This document shows, one piece after another, positions 8,283 to 16,741 of a DNA stretch of 64,000 bases. The notes under the pieces were generated by a model. That model was not told the origin of the DNA. It saw nothing but the letters and a program-made list of their open reading frames with translations, and did not search any database. The stretch's first letter is position 1. Each line of letters opens with the position of its first letter. Location of the stretch: NCBI GenBank assembly GCA_035462175.1, contig DATHUP010000020.1:62001-126000 (forward strand), given 5' to 3'. The stretch comes from JARDZU01 sp035462175 (lineage in GTDB: Bacteria > Actinomycetota > Acidimicrobiia > Spongiisociales > ZC4RG35). The translations under genes were made by a program, and so were the position numbers.

Positions 8283-9532
8283 ACCGCCAGGTACTGGTCC
8301 AGGTCTCCGTCGTCGTAGGGGCCTACCGCCCCGATCATCCGCTGACCCGTGTACAGCTCGGTGGCTATGGCTTGCACATCGTCGAGGCTGACCGCCTCCA
8401 GCTTGGCCAGTCTCTCATCGACGGAGAGATGGGGCATGCCGGCCAGCTCGTCCCGTCCCAGCCTCACCATTCGGCTGTTCGGGTCCTCCAATGCCAGGGC
8501 CAACCCGCCGCGCATCGATCCCTTGGCCCGCTCCAGTTCCTCGACCGAGATCCCTTCCTCGACCACCTTGGCCAGCTCCTCCCGAATGACGTTCAGGGCG
8601 GTCTCGGTTTGGCTCGGGGTGGTCCCGACGTAGACACCCCACGCGCCGGCGTCGGCATAGGCCATCTTGAACCCGTACACCGCATAGGCCAGACCTCGCT
8701 CCTCGCGGATCTCACGGAACAGCCGTGAGGACATCCCGGCCCCCATGACGTGGTTGAGCACCTCGAACGCCCAGCGCTTCTCGTCGCTGCGGGTGAGACC
8801 TCTGCCCCCGAGGACGATGTGGGCCTGCTCCGTGTCGCGGCGGGTGATCTTGACCACCGGCCAAGGGGCGGCGGGGCCATGTTCGTGCTCTACTTTCTCC
8901 CCCGACCAGTCGCCGAACCGCTCGGCCACCATCTCGACCACGGCCTCGTGCTCGATCGACCCCGCCGCAGCCACCACCATCGACCCGGCTCCGTAGCGGC
9001 GCTTCCAGTAGCTGTGGATGTCGTCGCGGGACATGGCCCTGATCGACTCCCGGGTCCCGAGGACCGGTGCTTCGAGAGGGTGATCCACGAAGACCGCCTC
9101 GGTGAAGTTCTCGAAGGCGACATCGTCGGGATCGTCTTCGTTCATGTTGATCTCCTCGATCACGACCTGCCGCTCCGCGTCGATCTCGTTCTGCCGGAAG
9201 GCGGGACGTTGCAGCATCTCGGAGAGGACGTCGAAGCCGGTGCCCAGGTCCTGGTCGAGGAGACGAGTCCAATAGCAGGTGGCCTCCTTCGAGGTGAAGG
9301 CGTTGGACTCGGCGCCGATCGCGTCGAAGATCTCCGAGACCTGGCGCGCCGATAGCTTCTCGGAGCCCTTGAACAAGAGATGCTCGAGGAAATGCGAGGC
9401 GCCGTGCTCGTTGGGTTGCTCGTCGCGGGTGCCGGTGTCGATCCAGCAGCCAAGGGCGACGGACCGAAGCGATGGCATGGGCTCGGTGATGACACGAAGC
9501 CCGTTGGGAAGGGTGGTCAGGTCGTAGTGCAC
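8279..9532 (-). CDS. M16-family zinc metalloprotease (processing-peptidase-like)
   Basis: Pitrilysin-superfamily peptidase, about 417 aa. The inverted zinc motif HFLEH is at residues 47-51 in the context HGASHFLEHLLFKGSEKL, as in mitochondrial processing peptidase beta and PqqF/YmxG proteins. The inactive C-terminal half follows (GLTRSDEKRWAFEVLNHVMGAGMSSRLFREIREERGLAY in family terms). The chosen start is GTG 9532, which gives MHYDLTTLPNGLRV, the conserved first strand of the family; GTG 9565 would add 11 residues and run into the palindrome. Actinobacterial homologues often lie near polynucleotide phosphorylase; that gene is not here. Confidence 0.87.
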   Translation of the reverse strand: MHYDLTTLPNGLRVITEPMPSLRSVALGCWIDTGTRDEQPNEHGASHFLEHLLFKGSEKLSARQVSEIFDAIGAESNAFTSKEATCYWTRLLDQDLGTGFDVLSEMLQRPAFRQNEIDAERQVVIEEINMNEDDPDDVAFENFTEAVFVDHPLEAPVLGTRESIRAMSRDDIHSYWKRRYGAGSMVVAAAGSIEHEAVVEMVAERFGDWSGEKVEHEHGPAAPWPVVKITRRDTEQAHIVLGGRGLTRSDEKRWAFEVLNHVMGAGMSSRLFREIREERGLAYAVYGFKMAYADAGAWGVYVGTTPSQTETALNVIREELAKVVEEGISVEELERAKGSMRGGLALALEDPNSRMVRLGRDELAGMPHLSVDERLAKLEAVSLDDVQAIATELYTGQRMIGAVGPYDDGDLDQYLAV

Positions 9533-9564
9533 GGCAGAGAGTGTATGGATCTTCGACTCATACA

Positions 9565-9602
9565 CCCGTAGTCAGTACCAGGTACCAGGTACTGACTACG
9601 GG
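9565..9602. repeat. 38-bp near-perfect palindrome between divergent genes
   Basis: Two 15-bp arms, CCCGTAGTCAGTACC (9565-9579) and its exact reverse complement (9588-9602), surround AGGTACCA, whose inner GGTACC is itself palindromic. Only one base pair of the 38 fails to match. It lies 33 bp before the M16 protease start and 50 bp before the CobT-like gene. It could be an operator, a cruciform or a remnant of a mobile element. It differs in sequence from the 120-bp element at 12726. Confidence 0.8.
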
Positions 9603-9605
9603 TCG

Positions 9606-9625
9606 AACAGCGCCAAAGCGCTGTT
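9606..9625. repeat. 8-bp stem inverted repeat next to the 38-bp palindrome
   Basis: AACAGCGC / GCGCTGTT with loop CAAA, a perfect 8-bp stem. Its last T begins a TTGACA hexamer (9625-9630), a possible -35 box for the CobT-like gene, although no convincing -10 box follows before the ATG. Function unknown: operator or terminator-like hairpin. Confidence 0.5.
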
Positions 9626-9651
9626 TGACACTTATGAGACAATGCGCAGCT

Positions 9652-11745
9652 ATGCGCGGACGGGACCAGACCTTTCTCTCCGACCTGATCGGGCCCGAGG
9701 ATCAGGCGATCGAGGCCGTCGTGAGCCGCTATCAGCGGGTGGCCCCGGCCGTCACCCGATTCGCCCGGTCCCTATCCCAGAATCCCAACCTGCGGGTACG
9801 TCTTGGCTCCGAGGCGGCCGCCTCGAGCGACGAGGTGGTCTGCGATCCACGCATCTTCCAGGCGGCGTACCACCGCAACGCCCCGGTCACCCCGGACGAG
9901 GTGGCCATCGCCTCCGCCCTCCACGAGGTGATGCACCTGGTCTCGACCAACCTCGACGAGAAGCGCCCGCTTCCTGAGGGCTGGCCGGTCGAGGGCGAGC
10001 CGGCCAGCGAAGCCGAGGTCGACCTGCTCACCGCACTGGAGCGCACCAACAAGCCTGTCGCCGAGGTCCTCTTCTTCTCCCTGGAAGACGCCCGCCAGGA
10101 GGCCCAAGGCCTGGCCATGTACCCGGGTGCCCGCTCGGTCCTCGAAGACCTCTATCTCTCCTCGCTGGGACAGGCGATCAGCCGCTCCGGGTCGTTGAGC
10201 CAGTTTGTCCTCGGCTGCTTCCTCCTCACCGGGGGCTATGTCGAGCGCGACCTGCTGGAACGGCGATTCGATCCGAGAGCCGCCACCGCCATCGACGACG
10301 CCACCCACCATTGCGAGCTGGCGGCCGACTCGGACGATCCGTGGGATGTGGCTCACCTCGCCCTCGAGCTCGAGGCCATTGCCCGAGCGCATGGGCTCAT
10401 CACCGAGGTTCCCGCCAGCGCCACCAACGCACAGCGCCAGATGGCAGCCAAAGACGATGCGGAGAAGGCGACCGACGGTGTCGATTCCCTGCGGCTGACC
10501 ACTCCGATCCTGTCCGATGCCGACTCTTATCAGGACACACGGCGCTCGGCCGAGGCCAGGTCGGGGATATCGGACCGCAAGGGAGCCTCCGACATCGCCG
10601 GGGAGGAGTCGACCGACCAGTTGCTCAGGGTCAGCCAGGCACCGGACGTGTTCCTCCCTACCGGTCAAGGGGGCAAGCTGGTGGTCGGGCCCATCCCGTC
10701 GGCATTCTCCCGGTTCTCCGAGGAAGGAGTGGCCGCACTGACCGAGACGGCCCGGAGATGGGGTCTCGCCCAACGGAGAGTGTCGGGAGAGCTGTTTCCC
10801 CTCTTCGCGGCCAACCAGCGGCGCGGTCTGCGCTCTGGCTTCGACCAGGGCGACGTCTCCCCCCACGCCGCCCTCTTCATCGGAGCCGGGCTCTACCAGC
10901 GCCTGTACGAGCGGCGGGCGGCCCGGACCCGCAGGACCTATGCGGTGTCGCTCCTCGTCGACGCCTCGGCATCGATGCTCAGCCCGGGGAAGGGTCCCGG
11001 CATCTCCGGGACCTCATGGGCGATGCCGGCCGCCATGCTCGGGGCATGGACCATGGCTCACCTCTGTGACGAGCTTCAGATCGACTTCGAGGTGGCCCTA
11101 TTCAATCGCGGCTTCGCTGCAGCGGTCGAGGACACAGAGTCCTCCTATCGTCGAAAGCGGTCGGCGGCGACCGCCGGTCTGCGTCGGACCCAGGGAACAG
11201 CCGCCGATCGCCTCACCTCGACGGTCAACCACTACATGGTCAAACCGTTCGAACGGCGTTGGCGCGACTCGGAGTCGGCCTTGGCCGGTCTGTTCTACAC
11301 CGCGGCCCAGCCCAAGATGGCGGCCACGCTGGCCCGGCGCGACCCGAACTCGGCCCCACCGGTCTCCTTGTTCGAGAAGGCGGCCAATGTGGATGAGTTC
11401 AACCTCATACACGCCGCCGAGCGCATGGGCCGGCTGGGGGCACAAGTCCGGGTGTTGATGGTCCTGGCCGACGGTATGACGAGGGGCTCGCTCGAGGCCC
11501 TGGCCAAGTCGGTGGCCGCCGTCGAGTCGGGCGGCACCACCGTGATCGGTATCGGGATCGGCGATCACACCGTCGACGAGGCCTACCGGCGCCACGAGGT
11601 CGTGTCCCGGCCCGAGGACCTGGCCGGAGCGATGATCAATGGGACCAGAAACGCCCTCCGCCGGAGTCTCGCCCTCTGGGGCATGGATACGTGGTGGCTG
11701 AGGGCATCGGATCCGACGACCAACCAGGAGATAGCAGTTGCCTGA
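9652..11745 (+). CDS. CobT-like VWA-domain protein with HExxH motif
   Basis: 697 aa from ATG 9652; ATG 9634 is possible. The N-terminal half resembles the CobT/NorD-type region: HEVMH at residues 91-95 forms a zincin-like HExxH and is followed by LEDARQEA, the conserved acidic-Arg helix of CobT-like proteins. A charged middle linker leads to a C-terminal von Willebrand A domain with the MIDAS motif DASAS at residues 437-441 and a later VLADGMTRG. Such VWA proteins work with a MoxR/CobS-type AAA+ ATPase, and one follows here, overlapping by 8 nt. No cobN-like gene is near, so a role in cobalt chelation is uncertain; a chaperone or metallo-cofactor insertion role is equally possible. Confidence 0.75.
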   Translation: MRGRDQTFLSDLIGPEDQAIEAVVSRYQRVAPAVTRFARSLSQNPNLRVRLGSEAAASSDEVVCDPRIFQAAYHRNAPVTPDEVAIASALHEVMHLVSTNLDEKRPLPEGWPVEGEPASEAEVDLLTALERTNKPVAEVLFFSLEDARQEAQGLAMYPGARSVLEDLYLSSLGQAISRSGSLSQFVLGCFLLTGGYVERDLLERRFDPRAATAIDDATHHCELAADSDDPWDVAHLALELEAIARAHGLITEVPASATNAQRQMAAKDDAEKATDGVDSLRLTTPILSDADSYQDTRRSAEARSGISDRKGASDIAGEESTDQLLRVSQAPDVFLPTGQGGKLVVGPIPSAFSRFSEEGVAALTETARRWGLAQRRVSGELFPLFAANQRRGLRSGFDQGDVSPHAALFIGAGLYQRLYERRAARTRRTYAVSLLVDASASMLSPGKGPGISGTSWAMPAAMLGAWTMAHLCDELQIDFEVALFNRGFAAAVEDTESSYRRKRSAATAGLRRTQGTAADRLTSTVNHYMVKPFERRWRDSESALAGLFYTAAQPKMAATLARRDPNSAPPVSLFEKAANVDEFNLIHAAERMGRLGAQVRVLMVLADGMTRGSLEALAKSVAAVESGGTTVIGIGIGDHTVDEAYRRHEVVSRPEDLAGAMINGTRNALRRSLALWGMDTWWLRASDPTTNQEIAVA

Positions 11746-12721
11746 CAAAGTGACATTCGAGGACCCTTCGGGTGAGGGCCCGCCAATCAAATTGGAGAAG
11801 TTCGACGTCCCCGAAGACTCGGCCGACCTCGAACTTCGCCTGCGCAAGATCCCCGAGCCCGATCCTCACTACGTCGACCTCGGAATGCTCTATCGGTTCG
11901 CCCAGCTCGAGCAGTCGAGGGGTGCGGAAGGACTGATCCCGCTCCACGTAGCGGTTCGGGGTCACATGGGGACGGGGAAAGATCACGACATAGAGCAGTT
12001 CGCCGCGGCCATGGGGCTTCCCTACTTCCGCATCCCCCTGACCGGCGAGGTCAGGGACGTGACCCTGATCGGGTCGACCCGTCTCCACGGCGACGGGAAG
12101 GGCGGCACCGAGAGCCGATGGGAGGACGGGGACATCACACGTGCCCTGCGCGGCCCCGCCCTGCTCAACTTGTCCGAGCTCAATGCGGCCGGAGCGGAGA
12201 CGCTGTTCGCCCTGCACGGGCTTCTCGATCGGTACTCGTCGCTCGACCTGCCCACCGGGGAGACGGTGCGGCTGCGCGAGGACGTGCGCATATTCGGGAC
12301 GATGAACCCGACCGACCTCCGCGACTATGCCGGCACCCAGACCCTGAACAAGGCTTTCGCCGATCGCTGGGTGATCTGGGAGAAGGACTTCCCCGGCGGG
12401 GAGCAGGTCGAGGCGATGCTCAATCGCAGATACCCGCATCTGAAGGAGGAGTACGTCAAGGCGATCTCCCGTCTTGCGGTGGAGGTGAATGCCTCCTTCG
12501 AGTCCCAGGACTCGGGGGTTCGGGTCGAGACGCCGCTGTCGCTGCGCTCGGTACTCGACCGGATCCCCACCGGGCTGGTCGTCTATGCCGACCGGATCGA
12601 TCCGCTTCGAGCGGCCTGGGAACAGTACGTCCTCCCCCACGTCGACACCTACGACCGCGACCACTACGAGACCGTCTGGAACGCCGTGGTCCGCAAAGGC
12701 CCGAGCACAAAGCCGTTCTGA
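11738..12721 (+). CDS. CobS/MoxR-like AAA+ ATPase with atypical Walker motifs
   Basis: 327-aa AAA+ protein, translationally coupled to the VWA gene. The layout matches CobS: Walker A region HVAVRGHMGTGKDHDIEQFAA, VTLIGSTR, Walker B region, and sensor-1-like IFGTMNPTD. Two key residues differ from consensus. Walker A ends GKD (D82) instead of GK-S/T, and Walker B reads LLNLSELNAA, with Ser146 where Asp is expected and Glu147 kept. The codons (AAA GAT; TCC GAG) are clear in the sequence. Hydrolysis may be altered or lost, or the two changes may compensate each other. The stop codon directly abuts the 120-bp palindromic element. Confidence 0.8.
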   Translation: MPDKVTFEDPSGEGPPIKLEKFDVPEDSADLELRLRKIPEPDPHYVDLGMLYRFAQLEQSRGAEGLIPLHVAVRGHMGTGKDHDIEQFAAAMGLPYFRIPLTGEVRDVTLIGSTRLHGDGKGGTESRWEDGDITRALRGPALLNLSELNAAGAETLFALHGLLDRYSSLDLPTGETVRLREDVRIFGTMNPTDLRDYAGTQTLNKAFADRWVIWEKDFPGGEQVEAMLNRRYPHLKEEYVKAISRLAVEVNASFESQDSGVRVETPLSLRSVLDRIPTGLVVYADRIDPLRAAWEQYVLPHVDTYDRDHYETVWNAVVRKGPSTKPF

Positions 12722-12725
12722 CCGC

Positions 12726-12845
12726 ATTCCTAATGTTTCGCGTCACGCATTCGTGACGCCGTGCATAAAGAATGGCGATGCCGGGTCGATCCGTCAGAAA
12801 CGTTATGCAGGACGTCACATATCCGTGACGCCCTGCATTAGGAAT
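12726..12845. repeat. 120-bp MITE-like palindromic element
   Basis: The ends are perfect 10-bp inverted repeats, ATTCCTAATG (12726-12735) and CATTAGGAAT (12836-12845). Similarity continues inward for about 43 bp per side: each half carries a CGTCAC/GTGACG hairpin (12740-12759 perfect 8-bp stem, loop CATT; 12807-12836 with one internal mismatch) and then TGCATAA. A roughly 30-bp unique centre remains. The element fills almost the whole gap between the AAA+ gene and the LOG gene. No clear target-site duplication is seen. It may be a non-autonomous transposon remnant, a REP/BIME-type repeat or a transcription terminator. Confidence 0.7.
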
Positions 12846-12888
12846 CTTGTGTGCCCGCCCAGCACGCCCACCTGATTACCGTCGGGGC

Positions 12889-13971
12889 ATGCCTTATGAC
12901 CTGGGCAACCCGGAGCTCGACGCCAGGATTGCCGAACTGGTGGCCGCGGCCACCTCCAGCCGGGACTCGGACCTGATCGCAGAGATGATCGTGACCGCCG
13001 CCAAGCTGGGGCGGGACGACGCATCACGTGGCGATCTCAAGCTGATCAACACCGCCCTCAAGGAGATGAGGTACTCCAATCTCGTCTTCTCCCGCCACGA
13101 CGAGCCGAAGGTGACGATCTACGGATCAGCCCGGCTCGGGGTCGACGATCCCAACTATTCGATCACCGCCGGGTTCGCCTCGATCATGGCGCTCAGTGGA
13201 TGGGGGGTGATCACCGGTGCGGGGCCCGGGATCATGGAGGCGGGGAGCAAAGGCGCCGGCATCGAGCACTCCTACGGAGTCAACATCAGACTCCCCTTCG
13301 AGGACAAGGCCAACGCGCATATCGCTCCGGAGCGGGTGGTCAACTTCAAGTACTTCTTCACCCGGAAGCTCGGGTTCGTCAAGGAGGCACACGCCTTCGT
13401 CCTCCTCCCCGGTGGCTGGGGAACCCTCGACGAGACATTCGAACTGCTCACCCTGGTCCAAACCGGCAAGAGCGACCTCCACCCGATCGTGCTCCTCGAG
13501 GCGGAAGGAACCGATTACTGGGGGCCGATGATCGACTTCATGAAGACCCAGCAGCTGGCTCGGGGCCTTATCAGCGAATCCGACCTGGCCTTGTTCCTGC
13601 ACACGACCGACGAGCGGGCCGCCGCCGAGCACATCTGGCACTTCTACAGCAACTACCACTCGCAACGTTACGCCGGTGGGAGATTGGTGCTCAGACTCAA
13701 CGAAGAGCCCTCAGACGAGGTGCTGGAGGGACTCAACGAGGACTTCGCCGACATCGTGGTCGAAGGCTCCATCGAAAAGGTGCCCCCGGGCCAGGCCGAG
13801 ATCGACGATGAGGATGCCCTCGACCTGTACCGGGTGGCCTTTGTCTTCGATCGCCGCAACTTCGGGCGGTTGCGCACTCTCATCGATCGCCTCAACGACG
13901 TGGCCGTTGCCCGCAGACCTGCCCACCTCCCCGATCCGATGACCGAGGAGCACGCGGAAAGACCCTGGTAG
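12889..13971 (+). CDS. LOG-family protein (TIGR00730-like Rossmann fold)
   Basis: 360 aa from ATG 12889. Contains the lysine-decarboxylase-like/LOG nucleotide-processing fold with GAGPGIMEAGSKGA near residue 120 and the diagnostic PGGWGTLDE near residue 180. LOG enzymes release free bases from nucleoside 5'-monophosphates, including cytokinin-type ones in plants. This longer actinobacterial form has extra N- and C-terminal regions (the latter about 100 residues with a Asp/Glu-rich segment), whose role is unknown. The gene follows the palindromic element by 43 bp and is not clearly in an operon. Confidence 0.82.
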   Translation: MPYDLGNPELDARIAELVAAATSSRDSDLIAEMIVTAAKLGRDDASRGDLKLINTALKEMRYSNLVFSRHDEPKVTIYGSARLGVDDPNYSITAGFASIMALSGWGVITGAGPGIMEAGSKGAGIEHSYGVNIRLPFEDKANAHIAPERVVNFKYFFTRKLGFVKEAHAFVLLPGGWGTLDETFELLTLVQTGKSDLHPIVLLEAEGTDYWGPMIDFMKTQQLARGLISESDLALFLHTTDERAAAEHIWHFYSNYHSQRYAGGRLVLRLNEEPSDEVLEGLNEDFADIVVEGSIEKVPPGQAEIDDEDALDLYRVAFVFDRRNFGRLRTLIDRLNDVAVARRPAHLPDPMTEEHAERPW

Positions 13972-14021
13972 CGACGGTTTCTCCTTGGGATTAGAAACCT
14001 GTCCCGGACTACCATTGGGGT

Positions 14022-14753
14022 GTGCGCGACATCCTTTCCGATCTCGTAGCTGAACAGCAATTCCTCGACCAGTCGCTGCAGAGGATCCCGATCAAGATCT
14101 GGGACATGGTGACGCCGTCCAAGCCGTGGACGGTCAGGGACACCATCGCCCATCTCGCCGACTACGAGGAGCTGGCGGCCGACACCATCGTCGGGGGCGA
14201 CAAGCTGAAGCGATGGCAGACCGCCTCCGACCTGGGCACGCTCAAGGCCGAGGCGATCAAGAGAGGCCGAGGCATGCGCCCACAGGACGTCATCGAGTGG
14301 TGGCGGGGAGGCCGGGCCAAAGTCGTCGAGCCCCTCTCCCATATGGATGCCAAGGCGAGGATCGAGTGGATAGAAGGCGATATGAGTGCCCGCACCTTTG
14401 CCACCTTCCGTCTCATGGAGACCTGGATGCACGGCCTCGACATCTACGCCACACTCGGTCTCGAGGTCGAGGACACCCAGAGGATCAGACATGTGTGTTG
14501 GCTGGGGTGGAAGACTCTGCCTCACGCGTTCAAGCACGCCGGGGAGGACTACGAGCCGATCCGTGTCGAGGTGATCGGCCCCGGCTACGCCAAGTGGGTC
14601 TACGGCCCCGACGACACCGACCAGCTGATCAAGGGGTCGGCGTCCGACTGGGCGCGGGTCGCGGTTCGCAGGATCCGACCGGAGAAGACGAATCTCAAAG
14701 TCAGCGGCGAACACGCCGAGAAGGCGGTGCAGGTAGCCCGGGCCTACCTGTGA
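14022..14753 (+). CDS. Mycothiol-dependent maleylpyruvate isomerase-like protein (TIGR03084-like)
   Basis: 243 aa from GTG 14022. The N-terminal half is a DinB/MDMPI-type four-helix bundle: PWTVRDTIAHLADYE carries the first metal-binding His and METWMHGLDIYA the second motif. These domains bind a divalent metal and often use mycothiol as cofactor, which fits an actinobacterium. A C-terminal sterol-carrier-like region follows (SASDWARVAVRR). The substrate is unknown. It ends in front of a short GC hairpin, and the next gene is convergent. Confidence 0.75.
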   Translation: MRDILSDLVAEQQFLDQSLQRIPIKIWDMVTPSKPWTVRDTIAHLADYEELAADTIVGGDKLKRWQTASDLGTLKAEAIKRGRGMRPQDVIEWWRGGRAKVVEPLSHMDAKARIEWIEGDMSARTFATFRLMETWMHGLDIYATLGLEVEDTQRIRHVCWLGWKTLPHAFKHAGEDYEPIRVEVIGPGYAKWVYGPDDTDQLIKGSASDWARVAVRRIRPEKTNLKVSGEHAEKAVQVARAYL

Positions 14754-14760
14754 GTGCCCC

Positions 14761-14779
14761 TCCCCCGCCTCGTGGGGGA
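14761..14779. terminator. GC hairpin between convergent genes
   Basis: TCCCCC / GGGGGA with a 7-nt loop lies 7 nt after the stop of the MDMPI-like gene. The convergent CoA-binding gene ends 65 nt further on. No U-tract follows, so it is only a candidate terminator. Confidence 0.4.
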
Positions 14780-14843
14780 TGACCCAACTTCAACCGCTCC
14801 GGCGCACACACGACCTCGTCACGCTCGGCCCCGAACGCCGTAG

Positions 14844-15326
14844 CTACAGGGGCCGCATGCGGCGCGAGGAGATGACACCGGTGTTGAAGCCGGCGAGATG
14901 GAGCTTCCCCGAGAAACGTGCGTGCTCGATCTTGAGACAACGGTCCTGGACCACCTGCAGCCCGGCTGCGATCGCTTTCGCCGCCGCCTCGTCATGCCTG
15001 AGGCCGAGCTGGAACCAGACCACCTTGGCGCCGACGGCGATCGCCTCGTCGACCACATTCGGCAGCTCCTCGCGACGGCGAAACACATCGACGATGTCGG
15101 GCACCACAGGGAGGTCTGCCAACGACGGGTAGCTGCGCAGTCCCAGGACCTCGTCGTACATCGGATTGACCGGGTACATGTCGAGGTCGGTTCGGACCAG
15201 GTAGGCGGCTACGAAGTTGGAAGAGCGGAGGATGTTGGCCGAGACCCCGACCAGGGCAACGCTCCGCGCCGACTGGATGATCTGGAGACGCTCCAGGGCG
15301 CTGGCCTCGTGGAGGACGGTCGTCAT
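14844..15326 (-). CDS. CoA-binding domain protein
   Basis: 160-aa single-domain protein of the CoA_binding_2 family (YccU-like Rossmann fold). Visible features are SARSVALVGVSANILRSS near residue 19, YPVNPMYDEVLG (the family's VNP segment) near residue 50, VDVFRRREELPNVVDEAI, and AKVVWFQLGLRHDEAA. Function is unknown; family members resemble the nucleotide-binding part of succinyl-CoA synthetase. ATG 15326 overlaps the metY stop by 4 nt (ATGA), so it is translationally coupled to metY and may act in the same sulfur-metabolism context. The same pairing is common near O-acetylhomoserine sulfhydrylase genes. Confidence 0.85.
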   Translation of the reverse strand: MTTVLHEASALERLQIIQSARSVALVGVSANILRSSNFVAAYLVRTDLDMYPVNPMYDEVLGLRSYPSLADLPVVPDIVDVFRRREELPNVVDEAIAVGAKVVWFQLGLRHDEAAAKAIAAGLQVVQDRCLKIEHARFSGKLHLAGFNTGVISSRRMRPL

Positions 15327-16609
15327 TTCCGCGCCCCTTCCAGAGCCTGCCCCAGATCCCAGATGATGTCGTCGATGTCCTCCAGGCCCACCGAGATCCT
15401 GATCATCTCGTCGCTGACCCCGGCCGCCCGCCGCTCCTCCACCGGCACCTGCTGGTGGGTCGTGCTCGCAGGATGTATCACCAGGGTCTTGGCATCTCCG
15501 ACGTTGGCCAGATGCGAGGCGAGGTCGACTCCGGCAATGAAACTGGACGCCATCTCGAAGCCTCCCTTCACCCCGAAGGTGAACACCGCTCCCGGCCCGT
15601 CCGGGACGTATTTGGAGGCGAGCTGGGTCCAAGGGTTGTCGGGGAAGATCGGATAGCGCACCCAGGCCACGTCGGGATGACCTGCCAGGAACTCGGCTAC
15701 CCGGCGAGCGTTCTCTGTGTGTCGCGACATGCGCAGCGACAATGTCTCCAATCCGAGGAGGAGCAGGAAGGAGTTGAACGGAGAGGGTGATGCGCCGGTG
15801 TCACGCAGTGTCTCCACCCGCGCCTTCATCAGATAGGCGTACTCCCGGAAATTCTCCCAGAACATCAGGTCGTGATAGGCCGGGGAGGGCTCGGTGATCC
15901 CGGGGAACTTCCCGTTGTCGAAGGGGAAGCGCCCCGATTCCACGATCACCCCTCCGATGGCGACACCGTGGCCTCCGATGAACTTGGTCGCCGAGTGCAC
16001 CACGATGTCGGCGCCGTGCTCGATGGGGCGGCACAGATAGGGGGTGGCGAAGGTGTTGTCCACGATGAGAGGGATGCCGTTGTCGTGGGCGATGTCGGCC
16101 ACCGCACCGATGTCGAGGATGTCCGCCGCCGGGTTGCCGATCGTCTCCCCGTAGAGCGCCTTCGTGTTCTCGTTTATCGCCTCCTTCACCGCGGCGTGAT
16201 CGGAGATGTCGACGAAAGTCACGTTGATCCCCATCCGACGCAAGGTCACGTCGAACTGGGTGAAGGTCCCGCCGTAGAGCGAGCGCGAGGCCACGATCTC
16301 GTCCCCGGCATTGCACAGCGTGAAGATCGAGATGAGTTGGGCCGCCTGTCCGGAGGCCGTGGCCAGACCACCCAAGCCTCCCTCCAGCGAAGCCATCCGC
16401 TCCTCGAAGGCGGCAGTGGTGGGGTTACCGATCCGGGTGTAGATGTTCCCGAAGTTCTGCAGCGAGAACAGGTCTGCGGCCTGCTGGGCGTCCTCGAACA
16501 CAAACGAGGTTGTGGCGTATATCGGCATCGCCCTGGCCCCCGTCTCGGGGTCGGGGCGCTGTCCGGCATGTATCTGTCGGGTGTCGAACCCGAAGTCTCG
16601 GTCTCTCAT
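15323..16609 (-). CDS. metY: O-acetylhomoserine aminocarboxypropyltransferase (sulfhydrylase)
   Basis: PLP enzyme that makes homocysteine from O-acetylhomoserine and sulfide in methionine synthesis. 428 aa, the usual MetY length. Family features: DTRQIHAGQRPDPETGARAM at the N-terminus, YTRIGNPTTAAFEERMASLEGG, and the PLP-lysine segment HSATKFIGGHG near residue 208. ATG 16609 has a strong ribosome-binding site GAGGAG 5 nt upstream; the earlier in-frame start at 16639 does not. Upstream lies a long structured leader with a small ORF and two hairpins, so attenuation or riboswitch-type control is likely. It is followed by the coupled CoA-binding gene. Confidence 0.92.
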   Translation of the reverse strand: MRDRDFGFDTRQIHAGQRPDPETGARAMPIYATTSFVFEDAQQAADLFSLQNFGNIYTRIGNPTTAAFEERMASLEGGLGGLATASGQAAQLISIFTLCNAGDEIVASRSLYGGTFTQFDVTLRRMGINVTFVDISDHAAVKEAINENTKALYGETIGNPAADILDIGAVADIAHDNGIPLIVDNTFATPYLCRPIEHGADIVVHSATKFIGGHGVAIGGVIVESGRFPFDNGKFPGITEPSPAYHDLMFWENFREYAYLMKARVETLRDTGASPSPFNSFLLLLGLETLSLRMSRHTENARRVAEFLAGHPDVAWVRYPIFPDNPWTQLASKYVPDGPGAVFTFGVKGGFEMASSFIAGVDLASHLANVGDAKTLVIHPASTTHQQVPVEERRAAGVSDEMIRISVGLEDIDDIIWDLGQALEGARK

Positions 16610-16684
16610 ACTCTCCTCACGAATCCTCGGCCAGCACATGATGGTGGATCAGGATGACCTGGTGGTCGAACGCCGGCATTGCTG

Positions 16685-16741
16685 CTCTTGGACGGGGGCG
16701 TTCACATGCCGGGGATTGCACCCCGATCGGCCGCCCAAGAG
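16685..16741 (-). promoter_or_regulatory. Large hairpin in the metY leader
   Basis: On the minus-strand RNA, CUCUUGGGCGG (16741-16731) pairs with CCGUCCAAGAG (16695-16685), an 11-bp stem with one G-U pair. An inner hairpin CGGGG-UGCAAU-CCCCG (16725-16710) sits inside. The stop codon of the leader ORF (16702-16704) lies within the structure, so a translating ribosome would disrupt the stem. No U-tract follows. It does not contain the conserved GGCAACC core of SAM-I or SAM-IV riboswitches. Confidence 0.55.
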
